A stretch of DNA of 64,000 nt from Aotearoamyces nothofagi (GCA_015345905.1 JADDTR010000006.1:372001-436000), one strand, 5' to 3'; counted from the stretch's first letter, positions 31,755 through 44,432 are shown. Made by a program: numbers and translations. Notes: a model not told the origin generated them from the sequence alone.

Positions 31755-33213
31755 CTTCAAGACGTATTCGCGAAAGTGGGTTGGGGCAGGCTATTTGCAG
31801 TCGCGCGGTCAGATGAACAGTCTTAGTGCAACCTTTGACTGATTGCCACAACTCGAGGATGCTGCAGTATGACTTCGAAAGGAAGCCGTTAAGTGTAGTT
31901 GTCGATGATGGGGTGACAGTTTGATATTCCTTCGGTCTCGACCCCGAGGCTCGTCCCCACTCTTGTGACGTTGTTCCCATCCTCCGGAGCTGATCGACGG
32001 ATCTGCTTACCCCGCCCGTGGCAATTTCAGGGGGTGATAGCCACTGACCAGGTCCAGCTGCGCCATCCCGCTGCGCATTTCGGGGCATCAGCAAGCTTCA
32101 GCCACTAAGCATCCGTCAGTGACAAGGCAGTAAAATGGGTTGAGCAAGGTGCGGAATCGGAATACCTTACTCAGCAGGCAAGATAAGCTGGTGTTCCTGG
32201 GGACCCTGTACTCGAAATAGAGTACCGCGATAGCCCGTTGTGGCTTCACGTAAGCTCTAACGTACATGCGGACGGGTAAAGTCATCGATACGAAGTCGAG
32301 TTGCGAGACACTGCAACTCTAGGCGACTCTCAGGCTCAGCACAGCACCGCCTGACCCGCTGTCCAAAAGAAAAAAGCTTGAAATGACATCGAACTGTGGC
32401 GCTGGTAGGCTCAAACGGACATGTAGATAGGACTCCCTTACTTGTTGGCTTCGTGCAAGCTGGGGCGTATGGAGTTTTCGTGACGGAGCCCGTCGCTGTG
32501 ATGCAGGCTCTGGACGAAGCATCAGAATCGGTGTGGTGTTGCAGATATCTCTCTGGACGGCTATCGATGCACATTGCACATTGTACGGAAGACAGTACAG
32601 CACAGTACAGTACAGGGTCGCCTTTCCAGCACTGACGGTACATGTGCGAGACTGGGAATCTGGCCGTTTGTTGTCTCGGGGGTACAGACGTAACAGGGCA
32701 GATGGGTGCGACGTTCAGTGAGTCGTCCAGGTTGGGCGCTGGACGTGGCGGTCTACAGGTACTCTACTACCTTGCGTTGGGTGCCTTGCCCTGCCTGCGG
32801 TGCCTTATTCAGGGATCCGGCTCAGGACCTGTACGAGGTCTATTTTCGCATGCTGACTGGCTGCCTTGGCCAGGTGCAGCCTTGTCCACTCTTGTCCTCG
32901 CAAAGTTCAGCCGAGATGCGGTGCGCTGCTCCCCCTGCATCGTACTTGCGAGTACGGAGTAACTCGAGATTCTCCATGATCAGTATACAGGCAAAGCTTT
33001 GCCATCCACTGTCTCCTGCTGGTAACTTAAATACAACGCAGCCGCACCTACCTCCTTTTCCCATGTCACAACCTGAAGACAACCCACCGTTGCTTTATCA
33101 CTGTCGTTCCAGACTTTAATATCAGTTTCAGACTCTCATATTCCTATTGGACTGAGCTTAGGATTCCCCACTCAGTACACATCTACCCCGTCAAAATAAA
33201 TTGAGGATTCAAG
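31755..33213. other. Divergent intergenic region
   Basis: The 1.46 kb lie between the DsbA-like gene (minus) and the wall-protein gene (plus). A short CAGTA-type microsatellite is at about 32590-32612. The stretch 32640-32960 is GC-rich with open but unconvincing frames. No gene was recognised. Confidence 0.45.
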
Positions 33214-34233
33214 ATGAAGTCTTTCACCAACATCGTCTTCATTGCTGCAACTGCTGCCCTTACCAGCGCCCAAGGCTATACATAGTATGTGTATCTACCA
33301 CGTGATACCTTTATCCCGAACTAATAGACATTAGCAACTCCACCACTGGCGAACTCACCTGCGATGTTGCTAATGCTACCTACTGTGCTGGCGATTCCTT
33401 GACTTCAGAAATCATCATCCGTTGTGAAGGGTTTACTGGATATCCTGGCAACTGTGCCGACGATCTTTCCGGAGAGTTCCCAGGAGGCCTCAACCCTGCT
33501 GAGTGCTATTCCCCATCTATCGGTCTAGCAGCTTGCGAAAAGAAGCAAGTTTCTTCCTCGCATCTCCGTTCGAGCTCTATGCTAATACTTTTATAGCTGC
33601 ATCGTGTATGGTGGCTCTGGTAATCTCAATGGCACATTTACACTCCCAGACTGTACCCCTTCTACAACTGCCTCTACTGCCCTTGCAACACCAACAACTA
33701 TACTCCCGATCGCCAGTACGAACTCGAGCGCTGAAACTGCTTCCACCGCTGTACCTACTGCTGTTTGGACTACCGAGATTGTCACTGCATACACCACCTA
33801 CTGCCCAGCACCCACAACCATTGTCCAGAACTCAGAGACATACACTGTCACAGAAGCCACCACTTTGACCATTACCAACTGTCCTTGCACTATCACCTAC
33901 TCTGCCACTCCCACAGCTCCAGCAACCACCATTCCTTATAGTACTGGACTCACCACAGCCCCAGTCCCTATTGGAACAGGCAGTGCAAGCACTGGTGTCG
34001 TGGGCAACAGCAACGGCACCTCTCCCACTAGCAGTTCAGGAAGCGGTTCAGGAAGCGGTTCCGGCTCAAGCTCCAGCGCGGGCTCTGGCCAAAGTTCAGC
34101 AACAGCCACCCCCATAGGACCAACAGCCTCACCCACCACCAGCGTCCCCGCATCCTTCACTGCCGCCGCCGCCGCCAATTCAGCCGGCTTTAGTCTCGCC
34201 GCCATCGGCCTCCTCATGACTTATTTCCTATAA
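33214..34233 (+). CDS. Secreted, probably GPI-anchored, eight-cysteine cell-wall protein
   Basis: Three exons, 33214-33284, 33335-33544 and 33597-34233, give 305 residues. Residues 1-20 are a signal peptide (MKSFTNIVFIAATAALTSAQ). Residues 24-125 form a compact domain with eight cysteines, two short cysteine pairs and several N-glycosylation sites (NST, NAT, NGT). The cysteine spacing does not fit CFEM. The rest is a Ser/Thr/Pro-rich stalk with a run of GSGSGSG, ending in a small-residue site (ANSAG) and a hydrophobic tail (FSLAAIGLLMTYFL) typical of GPI attachment. The second intron has a GC donor (GCAAGT at 33545); only this joins CEKN to CIVYGG in phase. It is probably a wall or plasma-membrane surface protein, with its binding function unknown. 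Confidence 0.8.
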
Positions 34234-34913
34234 GCTTTTTCTATCAAAGCTTCCCGCTCTGGAAAACCTCGCAACAAACATCCCTCGGCTGTCACCGCGG
34301 CGTCTACGACTCCGCATGCCCCAATAATATCTTTCTACAAATATCCATCCCATGTACGAACACAGATATAACTTCTCTGATTTGCCTTCTTCTTCTTCTG
34401 TTCGTCCATCCCCTTTTTAGCCAATGGCGGGTGTATACGAGTTTAATTTATACCACGAGACACGCTCTGGCGGTGCATCACGAGCTCATGAGGGAATAAT
34501 GGCTCGAGGCGTCTTTTTTGTCTTTTTGGGAAGAGCTTTAAAGCCTATAGCTACATGTCATCTTAGACAGACTAGTATCAAATAATGTTAACATTCATCA
34601 CGTGACTCCCGGGTAGTTAACTGGCGGGGAGCATTGAGAATATAGATTAGATATAATACATTCAATTCTTCAAACGAATAATATCTCAGAAATAGCTTGT
34701 GTTCCCTGGCATGATTGTAATATTTTGAGTAGCAGTTTCTAAAGGATCTCTATGAATGTTTTTGTTGGCTGTCCAAGCCCCTCTCCCCTGTCTAAAATAG
34801 CTAAATGAATAGAGTGTGTTCTTGAAATGCTCCTGATAATATTACAACCTATGCCCATATTTTTTTTTTTTTCCATAATTCGTTAATACAAGGCTCTCGT
34901 GTATGAGAAGCTC
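34234..34913. other. Convergent intergenic region
   Basis: This is the shared 3' space of the wall-protein gene and the NCS1 permease gene. It contains a CACGTG at 34599-34604 and a T-run near 34860-34872. No gene was recognised. Confidence 0.4.
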
Positions 34914-36922
34914 TTAGACAATGTCCTTCGCCTCTGCTTCTGCAGGCAAGACACTAACATTCTGAACCTTCTGTACGACATATTCTTCATCATCATACAC
35001 CAGTGTCGGATCATCAATCGTATCTCCAACCTCCAGCCACTTGTCACTGGTCGCCGGGACGGGCGAGATCTTGCAAAGAATCCAATAACCGGCCGCGGAG
35101 ACGATAAAGCCACAGAAGTAGTTTAGTTTATAAATATACTGTGCGCCCATCGGGACTGCTTTTCCGCCTGTAGGCTCGGTGACTGCGCCGACGAAGCCGA
35201 CAATGTTGACTAAGATGCCGGCTATATAAGCGGCATAGCCACGCCAGTTAAAGCCGAAAGTGTAGTAATAGGGAGATGCTTTGCGGGCCGAGTAGAGGTC
35301 CTTGATTTGAAGGTAACCGCGGCGAACGATGTAGTAGTCGCAGATCATGACACCGGCGATTGACGAAAGGAAGACGGCGTAGGCCGAGAGATAGGTTTGA
35401 AAGTTGTTGGAAGAGGCGACGATCTTCCAGGGACACATGGCAAAACCGACCACGGCACAGACGTATCCACCACGGCGGATGTTGATGTAGCGTGGGAAAA
35501 GAGCGGTCATGTCTGTTCCCTGGAGGGTTTTAGCGGGGGAGTTTTGGAAAGTAGAAATGCTGAAAGGAGACTTACGGCAGACACAGAGTTTGCGGCGATA
35601 TTGGTACCGAGCTGCGCCAAAGCAAATGCGAAAGAGATAAAGAATACGCCGGCGCGGTTGCCGGCGGTTCCTTCATCTAGAAACGAAGTTAAGAGGGTGA
35701 GAGGGTTCCAGATTGGGTCGCCACCGAAGATGACAACGGAGGCGGAAGAAACCATTATCCCGATAAAGGAAGTAAATGCAAAGCCAATGGGAACGGCCAA
35801 GAGCTGGGACCATAGAGCATCTCTGGGTTTCCGAGCGAAACGAGAGAAGTCGGGATCTGAAGGAGTCAATTACTGGGGAACTTCTGTGCTGGTTCTCAGG
35901 AGTAGTTACCATTGACAACAAGAGTGGCAAAGTTAGCAATTGCCGACATGATGCCTTTAACTATTGCCCATCCTAAAGTGCTACCGTAAATGGTGTTCGG
36001 CTCGCGGGCAACGGGGCCAATACCGTGAGCTCGAACGAGAGCCCAGATGAAGAAAGCAATTCCAGCTGGTGGTACAACGTATGCTTTGACAGTAAAGAGA
36101 TGCCTGATTTGGTGCACATGTGGCCAAATCGCAGGCAGAGAAAGGAGAGAGAAGATGAAGAATGATATGAAATCACGAGTCGTGGTTCCAGAGCTTGCGG
36201 GTAGGCCGTTATGGAGTGTCTGGTAGGAGGGCCAGATGGCGCTGATCATGAGGGTGATACATTCGCCACCAAGCCAAGCTTGGACTCCATACCATACGCA
36301 AGCCATCGCTGCTCTATTGAAGACAGGCCACAGAGATCCCCATATACCGAACGATGCACGGCTAGTGACAGGAAATCCGATGTGATATGTAGCTCCGATC
36401 CGACCAGTCAGGCAGATGAAGGCTCCGGCAATACTATATCCGATCCATACACATAGCCATGCCTGCCACCACGACATGCCAGCAACCACATTGGTGCTAG
36501 ATATCATCCATGTATTCTGCAAAGAGGATCTTTTAGCACGTGACCAGCATAGCCAAGAAACGAGCCGAAACTTCTGGCGAGACAGAATTGAAAATTGAAA
36601 ATCAAAAGTAAAGCACTTCGTTAGAGATTGAAATCTCTATCAAAGCCATTGAACATTAAAGTAAACTGTCCAGCTTACGATATTGAACGAATCTGCAATC
36701 CAGAAACCGACGAAGTTCCAGGAACTCCATTGGCGACGGGCAGGCTCGACTGTACTTAGATTTAGTCTGGGATTCAACAATGCAACGCCCTCTCACGAAG
36801 GTCATACCAGGCTTTAGATCCTCATTCGTCAGCATCAACTGAGCCGTGGCTAGGCCCGGTTCTGCGTCGACAGCAATCCTGTCCAGGAAGCGACGGCCTT
36901 TGGCAAATCTGCTGGTCTTCAT
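34914..36922 (-). CDS. NCS1-family nucleobase/hydantoin-type permease (Fur-like)
   Basis: Five exons on the minus strand, 36922-36808, 36749-36679, 36516-35910, 35856-35576 and 35519-34914, give 559 residues. NCS1 carriers are twelve-helix, cation-coupled importers of uracil, allantoin, uridine, hydantoins or related compounds at the plasma membrane. The Fur-type signature is present: [19 protein letters not shown], then ADSFNINTWMISS at helix 1 (joined across an intron), [22 protein letters not shown] in helix 3, and [14 protein letters not shown] before helix 7. [11 protein letters not shown] and CPWKIVAS follow. The C-terminus is acidic (DDEEYVVQK) and cytosolic. The substrate cannot be told from sequence alone. 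The position 3.8 kb from a hydantoinase-containing gene group suggests a cyclic amide or ureide. Confidence 0.92.
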
Positions 36923-39900
36923 GGCGACGGCAGATACTGAGAGGGTTATTTTGATAATCCTCTTGCAGGACTATATCTCGGGCTCTTACGTGTAAGGTAA
37001 TTGATGCCAAGAGCAGCCGAACGACAAGCTTGGGACGACGTGTAGAGTCGCCCAAATCAACGGACGGAAGCAAGTCGGGCAAGGTAGTGCATCACCGGTG
37101 CAACAACACGAAGAATGGGAAGTGGAGACGCAACGGATATATAACAAGGAGGATACAGCTATAGTTTTGGCAAGGTATGTTATGGAAGAGGTAGGTATAA
37201 GACCATACAAAACGACACGGAGAGGGGATGTGAAGGGATATATATACGGTAGGATGGAAGAATTCGTCGAAAGCGTGCCCACATCTGGGATCCCACCACG
37301 CGATCAGCACGGTCTCCGGTCTAGCAATGGGGCCATGGACGCGATCTCTTATCTTCGATACCCAAGGCACCAAGGCACCTTAGTCTGGAGGCGGTCCTCT
37401 CACGCGCAGCAGGTGAAAAGGCACGAGACGGACACCGGAAGGGCCAGGAACAAGTGCCTAAACCGACAACGGGCCCGATGGCGTCCAGATAGGGATGATA
37501 ATGTCCTTGAAGAGGTACTGCAGCTAGGGACAAGAAAGACCTTGACGGGCCTCAAGAGCTTAATACCGTACTGGAACGGGCTTTAAGAGCTCGATTCCTT
37601 ACCGCAACGAGCCTAGAAGCTTGATAGCGTCCCGTAAAATGCGAAAGAGTTCATAAAGCCATATTGTAGTCGGCTGGTTGCACAACTCGGCGGGACGGCA
37701 AAAGCCACCATTGGCACGCGCCGTGGCGTGCATAATGAGACGCATTCAAGGCCTGCCATTGGCTAGGACGAGGGCCACTTCAGTGCACGTATGTAATAGC
37801 CAGTGTAGGACCCTTATAAGTCAGGAAGGCACCGGCACGTGCCTTGGACTTCGCGGGCAGGTGCGGAATACTAAGACTGCAAAGGGACATCTCCGGGCCC
37901 GTTTTTTCAAAGCCCACAAAAAGTGGCCGTTTCTGGCTTATAATAGATAATTCGATTGATTAAATAACTGCACGGCTTCGAGATATATATTCTCTTGCAT
38001 ACGCAGTATATAGAATTTAGTTTTGGGGTCAAATTAGCCTATTCCGGATATTTCTTGCACAGACGGCAGTCCCTGCACTGTTTGGCTTACTTGATTGTAA
38101 GGGTAACTATCCTAGCTGGCGATCCAGCGATAAGGCTGGCCGGCATTGACGTGATACGAGATAGAAACTCGTGCAGGTTTATTTCTTTCAGCGCCAATAG
38201 GCCGTAATATGCCGTCCCACAGTAATTATCTTTTGCAATCCTCACGTGACATCAAAACCCCACAGGGCCCCCATATTTAGCCCACCCACGCTAGACCGGC
38301 ATGTGACGCTTATCGTAATCCCATCGAGTAAAAGAGCACAATCGGCCGGGTGGGCGTCGACCGTCTTTCTGCATCGCAATCGCGAATTGCGAAGACTTGG
38401 CTTTTGATTATGGCTGCCGGAGAGACCGAGCCCTGAGGCAGAACCCCTGTTCTTTGCTAGGGGATATACATATATATGTATTGATATCACGTGATTAGAG
38501 TGATGTACCTTAAGGATGCCTGCTGCCTAGATAGGCGTTGTTTGGCTTGATGGACTGGCTACCTTGCGCAGTCGGACAGCCTGGGCCCGACTATGCAGTC
38601 GAGATGTAAGACGATTTCCAGCTGGCCAACAGCAAATGGTAGATGACCGATATATGACTACCTCTCATATCTGCCTACTCCCCGTGCGCGTCATATGCAA
38701 AATGACGACTGGCGGCATTGGCCAGCGGTTGATATCACATCGGAGCCACCTATCTTGAGATCTGACGTGCAGTTGCAGTGCTGCTGGCCCGGGATTAAAC
38801 CGCTAAATCTCGCACCTGGAATAGCCATTAAGACTGCATTTGCATCAGCATTAGTACCAGCATCAGTATCGCGTCCCACCCGAGTATTCTGCAGGACGTC
38901 GGCTCGACCAGTCGGAAAACACATGGCCATGCGAAGATGACAAAGACCCTTCTGATTCTTCAGTAACGCGGCTCATAGACATGTTTAGTATGTATGACGA
39001 GGCAATATGTATAGCCTATTCTATATTGCCGCAAATGGCAGGATCAAACCTCAACGAACCGGCCGGTGTTCTCCTTGAACATGGGGCCAAAGATCAGACG
39101 TGCCTCTGTTCGACCACAACCAGTGCCTTGGTAGCCTGGTTTGAAGCTAGGCTCCCATGTGTGCACCTGACCCTTCTGAGCGATTCAGCCCTACCGTGGG
39201 GCTTCTTCCTTTCCACTGTTTGTCCGAGGGAGCACACCATCGTTTCTCAGCCTCATCGCTGCCCACGCCGACTGCACATACAGTATTCTCGTCCTTTTCA
39301 TCATTGGACAAGTATACGAGTGAATCGGAGGGTCCTTTCGCTCTGGCAGCCTAATCGCTGCATGTTCTCTCCAGCCTCTCTCGGGGAGAGCGCTTTGTTG
39401 ACTCTACCTGGGTAAAAGAGCCGGACTAAGCAGTTTATTACAAGTCGAGGATCACTGGGTGGGTTCGACAATCTTCCATTGTTCACGTATTGTTGCGTGG
39501 AAATAGGACTTCCGATGCAACCTTCCTATCCCGACAGCTTCCAGGTATGGCAGAGTGCAAAACCTGGATATTGGGGGCCAGCCTCAATGGCCCCTACAAC
39601 TTACCATGTCATGCAAGCGTACCCCAAGCAAGGATTGCATATGTTTAAACTAGTCATAGGGCTACAATCAACTAACTTTCACAGCCCTAGGCATCCTCGA
39701 CGGTGAGTATGCACCGCCCAAATGGTATGCACACCATAATTGCCGCGCAAGCGTCCCTTATACGCAAGGTCGCATCATCGTTCCATAAGACTGCATGCAA
39801 AGAACATTATTTCAAGCGTTAGAATGGCAGACACGGAGGAACATTGTTGCCAGATTTGGTGTCTACATTCGAGCTTTTCGACGCGGTTATAACTGCTGCT

Positions 39901-40680
39901 TTGCAGACGGGCATAGAACACATGATCACGGCTGACGAGTGGGTACAGCTTCGCAGACCCATCCGTGTCAAACAATCCCAGTGCAGCCAGCATCTTCTAG
40001 TGCCCACACCTTCACCAGACCCATCCTGTGGACCTCTAATACTACCTACCGGTGACCCCGAATGGGAGATCAACCGGTACAACAAACCGTTCCTAACGAA
40101 TCACATCCGGAATGCCCTCTATTACCCGTTGGGCAGGGTTCCTAGCCGGCTTCTGTGATGACAAACCTCCTGAACTCATCGGTGAACCCGATAACTATGC
40201 TACACACTATCCCGAGAGCCTCAAGGCAGATACGGCAAATGCTAATCCTAGCCCTCAAATAGCATTTCTCTACTCAAGTTTTGCTTAGATTCAAACTGTT
40301 ATTCGTGGGAGATATTGCTCGCTAGGATTCGAGTTCTGATAGTCTCGAGTGTCTTGCGTGATTACAGCATTTGCTACTGCCGTGTTTAGCAGATCATTTG
40401 ACCGCTTGTTCTTTCCTAAAATCAGGACGATTGCTCAAACACTTTTTGTCACGGACCTAAATTGAGTCAGAGAATGCCTAAAGTTGAAATCACCGCTTGC
40501 TCTGTTTATTCGCTGAAGACGTTTATAGTGCAACGTGAGAATATCCACGTGTGGAGTGGCGTAGAATACAGGGTATTACGGCTCCAAACAACGGTGGCAA
40601 TAAAGTAAAGAAGGAGGAACCTCAACGTAGAGAAATACCAAATATTGTAAAATCTAGCAGTCTAGCTATCGGCAGAGAAA
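36923..40680. other. Long gene-poor region
   Basis: The 3.8 kb are the largest gap in the window. The left part is the permease promoter, with one AGATAAG-type GATA site on the minus strand at 37348-37353. A short 31-bp tandem repeat is at 37554-37640. Open frames at 37098-37586, 38981-39415 and 39844-40158 look protein-like in composition but match no family I know; the last could be a gene remnant. Four CACGTG words occur (37836, 38243, 38488, 40546). No transposon was recognised. Confidence 0.45.
37554..37640. repeat. Imperfect 31-bp tandem repeat
   Basis: Two full units of 31 bp (37554-37584 and 37585-37615) begin AAGAGCT and carry a central TACCG and an ACG-GCC end. A third, truncated unit starts at 37616 with GAAGCTTGATAGCG. 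A related AAGACCTTGACGGGCCTC precedes them. It lies in the gene-poor region and no function is apparent. Confidence 0.45.
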
Positions 40681-41786
40681 ATGATGAGGATTGTCATAGC
40701 AGGATCTGGTGGACTTGCACAGCATTTCGCTCACTTCATTAACAAGACTGCTCATCGCTTTATAATACTTTCAAGGGCAGTAAGTCTTGATATCCGGCAT
40801 TACCAGTTTGCTTGCTTGGCTCACGAGGTGCGCTAACTATGCAACAGCCAAAGCCGCTCCTCACAAACGCTGGTTATCAGGTCGTGTTGGTCAACTATAA
40901 TGACCAAGGAGATCTCCAGTACGCCCTTCAAGACACAGATCTTGTCATCTCCACCGTCTCAGGAGTTCCTCAGCTCAACCTCATCGATGCTGCTTCTCGC
41001 TCTAGAGTACGCCGGTTCGTACCTGCAGAGTTTGAAGGCCCCCCGACAAGGAGATCAAGCAACGACCCACTTGATCGAGGCCGAGCGGCATCACTTGATC
41101 TGCTACGAGAATGCACACGTAGTACAACCCGTCGCCCGATGCAGTTCACTACCTTTACATGTGGCATCTTTTATGAACGCTTCGCTCCTGGTGGACTTGC
41201 TTCTAAGGGCGTTGGCATCGGATCTGGACTAGAACATCAGGGTGCTTACTTGCTGGATATTGAACATAATACTGCCGAAGTCATTGAATTCACTGCCACT
41301 AACCAGCCTGTACGGCTCTGCATGACCTCTATGAGCGATGTTGCACGCTTTCTCGTTGCAGCTCTTGATCTGGGTATCACGAACTGGCCTCCTGAATATA
41401 GGATCAGCGGAGAACGGAAGACTGTTACGCAAATTATTGAAGATGCTGAAGCTGTCAAAGGAAGTCTGTACCCTTGAAATCCTTTGCTGCTTCTCGTTTC
41501 CTTTTCTTTGTTTTTTCCTTCGTCTCACGTCTTTTTAATTGTCACTGGGATGCTAATCCTTCTCAACACAGCCGATTTCCAGATCGTCGTCTACAATTTA
41601 GCAGAGTTGACACAACACCTCCAATACGCACTGAACTATCAGAATCACCCGAGAGCTCTGAAACTACAAGCAATGATCGCTACTGCAAACCGCTACTACG
41701 ATTTCTCAGAACCGACGCTGAATCAGCTCGTCAACATCCAGCCAACGGGTTTCAGAGACTGGCTGCAACGTAACTGGAGCACGTAG
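40681..41786 (+). CDS. NmrA/isoflavone-reductase-like NAD(P)-binding protein
   Basis: Three exons, 40681-40779, 40848-41463 and 41572-41786, give 309 residues. The protein starts with a Rossmann strand and glycine motif (MMRIVIAGSGGLAQHFAHF), followed by DLVISTVSG, SRVRRFVPAEFEG, and a substrate-domain segment FTCGIFYERFAPGG. This is the atypical short-chain dehydrogenase branch that contains isoflavone reductases and the NmrA redox sensor. The SRVRRFVPAEF segment is where the catalytic Lys of active reductases usually follows; here it is not obvious, so a reductase or an NAD(P)-sensing role are both possible. The second intron (donor GTCTGT) is inferred from phase and from DFQIVVYNLAEL matching the family C-terminal part. 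It is the first gene of the proposed catabolic group. Confidence 0.82.
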
Positions 41787-42722
41787 GAGTGTTGAGTCGA
41801 CGATGCTTTAGTGCATTACATATATGACTGCATAAATCATTTTTTTATGTTGCTTCATTATATGATGCGCCCTGCCCTGGTGGTCGAGTATGAGTGGATA
41901 TGGGCGTATTATAAACATTTGCGTGTCTCTAAGATTATTCTTCACTCTACAATTACTCAACGTATGATGACTTAATGATGGAATGAAGGGTATATGTCAC
42001 CTGCTACGGATCCCCTGCCTATGAGACCCATTACTGCTACCTCTAAAGAGTCGTAGCTAAGGGTAGCTTCCACTCCCTAGCGGAACTTACAACTGTACTG
42101 TCCATTGGTTGACCTGTCTGCTATACTCTCCAAACAGTAATTAGTACGTTCAGCAACCACAATTAGTGCCTTCAGAGGTTTATGACTATCACACTATACT
42201 CTTGATTTAGTTAATTATAAGTTCATTTTCCTTCTTCACAGCTCACTAATCTGATGCCCCATTATATAGCTATTGCCCACAGGCCCATAGAGGGAGAAGA
42301 AGTGACTGATACAACCAGTGGTCTGGATAAGTGGCTAGCTGATCTTCCTGGCAAGAGCAAAATATTTGGGAAACGCTACGCGGTCCTTTGCCATCTTTTG
42401 AAATAGGAAGGGGGCGGTGATGAGGAGACGCTTGACGATGAGACTGGCGGTGGCGAGAACTTCAAAATGCCGGGTTGTAATTTAGGGCTTGGTAGGTTTA
42501 TGAAACGCCTGCTGGTAGCGGATGTCGACTCTGAGTTTCTAGAAATGCATGCTTTTGCGGTGACTAGGTTTCTGTGAACTAGGCTGGTGATAGATCCTGT
42601 TATACCTACTGATTTCTTAGATGTTATACGGAAGCCATTAGATGATACTAGTCCCTTTCATTTATATAGAATACGGGCTTTATTATACATCAGTTAACAG
42701 CATCCCGGCCCTTCCAAACTCT
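41787..42722. other. Convergent intergenic region with a possible gene relic
   Basis: The left 450 bases are AT-rich and empty. From about 42270 to 42640 the plus strand keeps stretches with coding-like composition, but not as an intact gene. I read this as a decayed gene or element fragment of unknown family. It lies between the 3' ends of the NmrA-like and the lyase genes. Confidence 0.35.
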
Positions 42723-44432
42723 TCACCGGATCCTTTTCACAGAAACCTCCGCAGCAGGCCCCTCGCCGTAATCTCGCACAGCAATGGTATCGAAGAAGGC
42801 ATCCGCCAGATAACTGCCGCAGTAACTCGCCTTCTCAAAGCCATCTGTCAGCGGCACCGTCATCAGCGCAGGCGTCTGCACTTCTGCGATATAACCTTCA
42901 ATACCCCTCTCGGCCCAGAGCTTCGAAAACTTCTCGGCATGGTAGTTGAGGCCCTGGAGACACCAGATTGGCTGGACCTGCCACACTACGCCTAGCTTGG
43001 CAAGGTCTGATGGCAGCAATTTGATGGCGTCGGGCGTGAAACCGGCTTTTGCGTAATCGTAGTCGCCGGTGTAGCCGAAGGCGAAGATACGATCGGGGTA
43101 GACGGCGCGGACCTGTTCGTGGAATGACGAGATGTCTTTCCAGTTCGGCAGGTCCATGCGTGCCCATGTGACGTCGCCGAGGGGCGCGGCTGCAATTGCA
43201 CGCTCTACGATAGCTTTGACGACGGATTTGTAAAAGTACTGGCCCTCGCGAGAGCGAGAGAGGTCCCAGTCGAAGAAGACCGATTTGGAGACGGTGTCTG
43301 TTGCTATTTCTCGCCTGGTCTTGAGGGATACAACGCCGGTACCGAGCTTGGAGATGTAGGCTGAGTATTCGGATTCCGATGCCACTTTCTTTACGGCTTC
43401 ATCAAAGGTCGAGAGACCGGAATCCTCGATCCATTGCTTGCGCACTGCAAGTAGAGAGACGCCACCGGCTTCAGAAGCTTCTTTCAGAGTGTTTATAAGA
43501 CTCTTTATTGGAACTGTGGCGCCTTGCACAAATTCGTGGTCACGAGGATCAATCACATCAGTGATGAATTCGGAGTGGTCAACATCACAGCGGCAGAGAA
43601 TCAGGGTTTCGGTACTACTTCGAATTAGAATAATATGTTTATTATGAGAATCGGAGCAATCACCCCATAATATCGATTTGCAGTCGTGCAGCAGTCAGAC
43701 GGTCCAAATACTCACCAAAAGGAACAATTGTCCGTCCTTGGCCAATCGTAAACTTCTTCTTACCAGAAGCTAGATCATCTAAATGGAACATGGCCACACC
43801 TGCCTCGACAAAGGCCTTTGTCATCTTAATTGTAGAGGTAAGACCACCAAAGCCCATATCTCCATCTGCAACAATAGGGGTTAGGTAATCCCAGTTTTCA
43901 AGCTCCGCACGCTTTTCTTTGGGATGTAACATCCGGAATTGATGCTGTCTCTGGTCGTGCCATTGTTGTGATCTGAAGATTTTGTCGACGACCTTTGGCA
44001 CAGTATCCCAAGGGTAATCGGCGTGGTCCATTCCTGCTTCTTGAACTTCCGAGAGACCGCAGAGTGCGCCCGAGACGTATAAAGATTCTTGATATTTGGC
44101 CATTTGAGAGGCGATAACCGGATCGGTCACACCAAAGGTCAACTCAGCTGTGCCATTGACACGGTGCTTGTTAAGTTGGTCCCAGAGCTTTATAGCCTGG
44201 GTACTAGAAGCGTACTTTGAAGCGAGGGTTGATCGTAGGGATGCAATTCTTGCTGCAGAATATGGCCTGTAGACCGACAGATGTCAATACCGAGACTGGT
44301 AGAGTATAGTGTTACGTCTTCGTACCGTTGAATATGTTTTTGTTTTGGAGTTTTCCACCATGCTTCGATTTCTAATACAGTAGCATCAAAAGCAGCCTGC
44401 TCTTCGTCTACTGACTGCTGGATGCGTGGCAT
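42723..44432 (-). CDS. Isocitrate-lyase-family protein with a non-canonical catalytic loop
   Basis: Three exons on the minus strand, 44432-44326, 44266-43664 and 43617-42723, give 534 residues, the length of fungal isocitrate and methylisocitrate lyases. The barrel signatures are present: RPYSAARIASLR, then TPIVADGDMGFGGL with the Mg-binding Asp pair (170, 172), FHLDDLASG, VPFGEYLDRLTAARLQIDIMG, CRCDVD and DPRDHEF, and the C-terminal WQVQPIWCLQGLNYHAEKF. In an ungapped alignment the loop KKCGH reads KKFTI (206-210), so the catalytic Cys and the His are Phe208 and Ile210. The PEP-mutase/ICL superfamily cleaves or isomerises C-C bonds next to carboxylates. Without the acid Cys, ordinary isocitrate cleavage is unlikely; a different substrate or reaction is inferred. 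It is divergent from the Dal5-like transporter gene. Confidence 0.87.

Noticed and set aside
39844-40158. 104-codon plus-strand frame with fairly protein-like composition
   Set aside because: It could be a gene fragment, but no family is recognised and the flanks give no exons to extend it, so it is not called as a gene.
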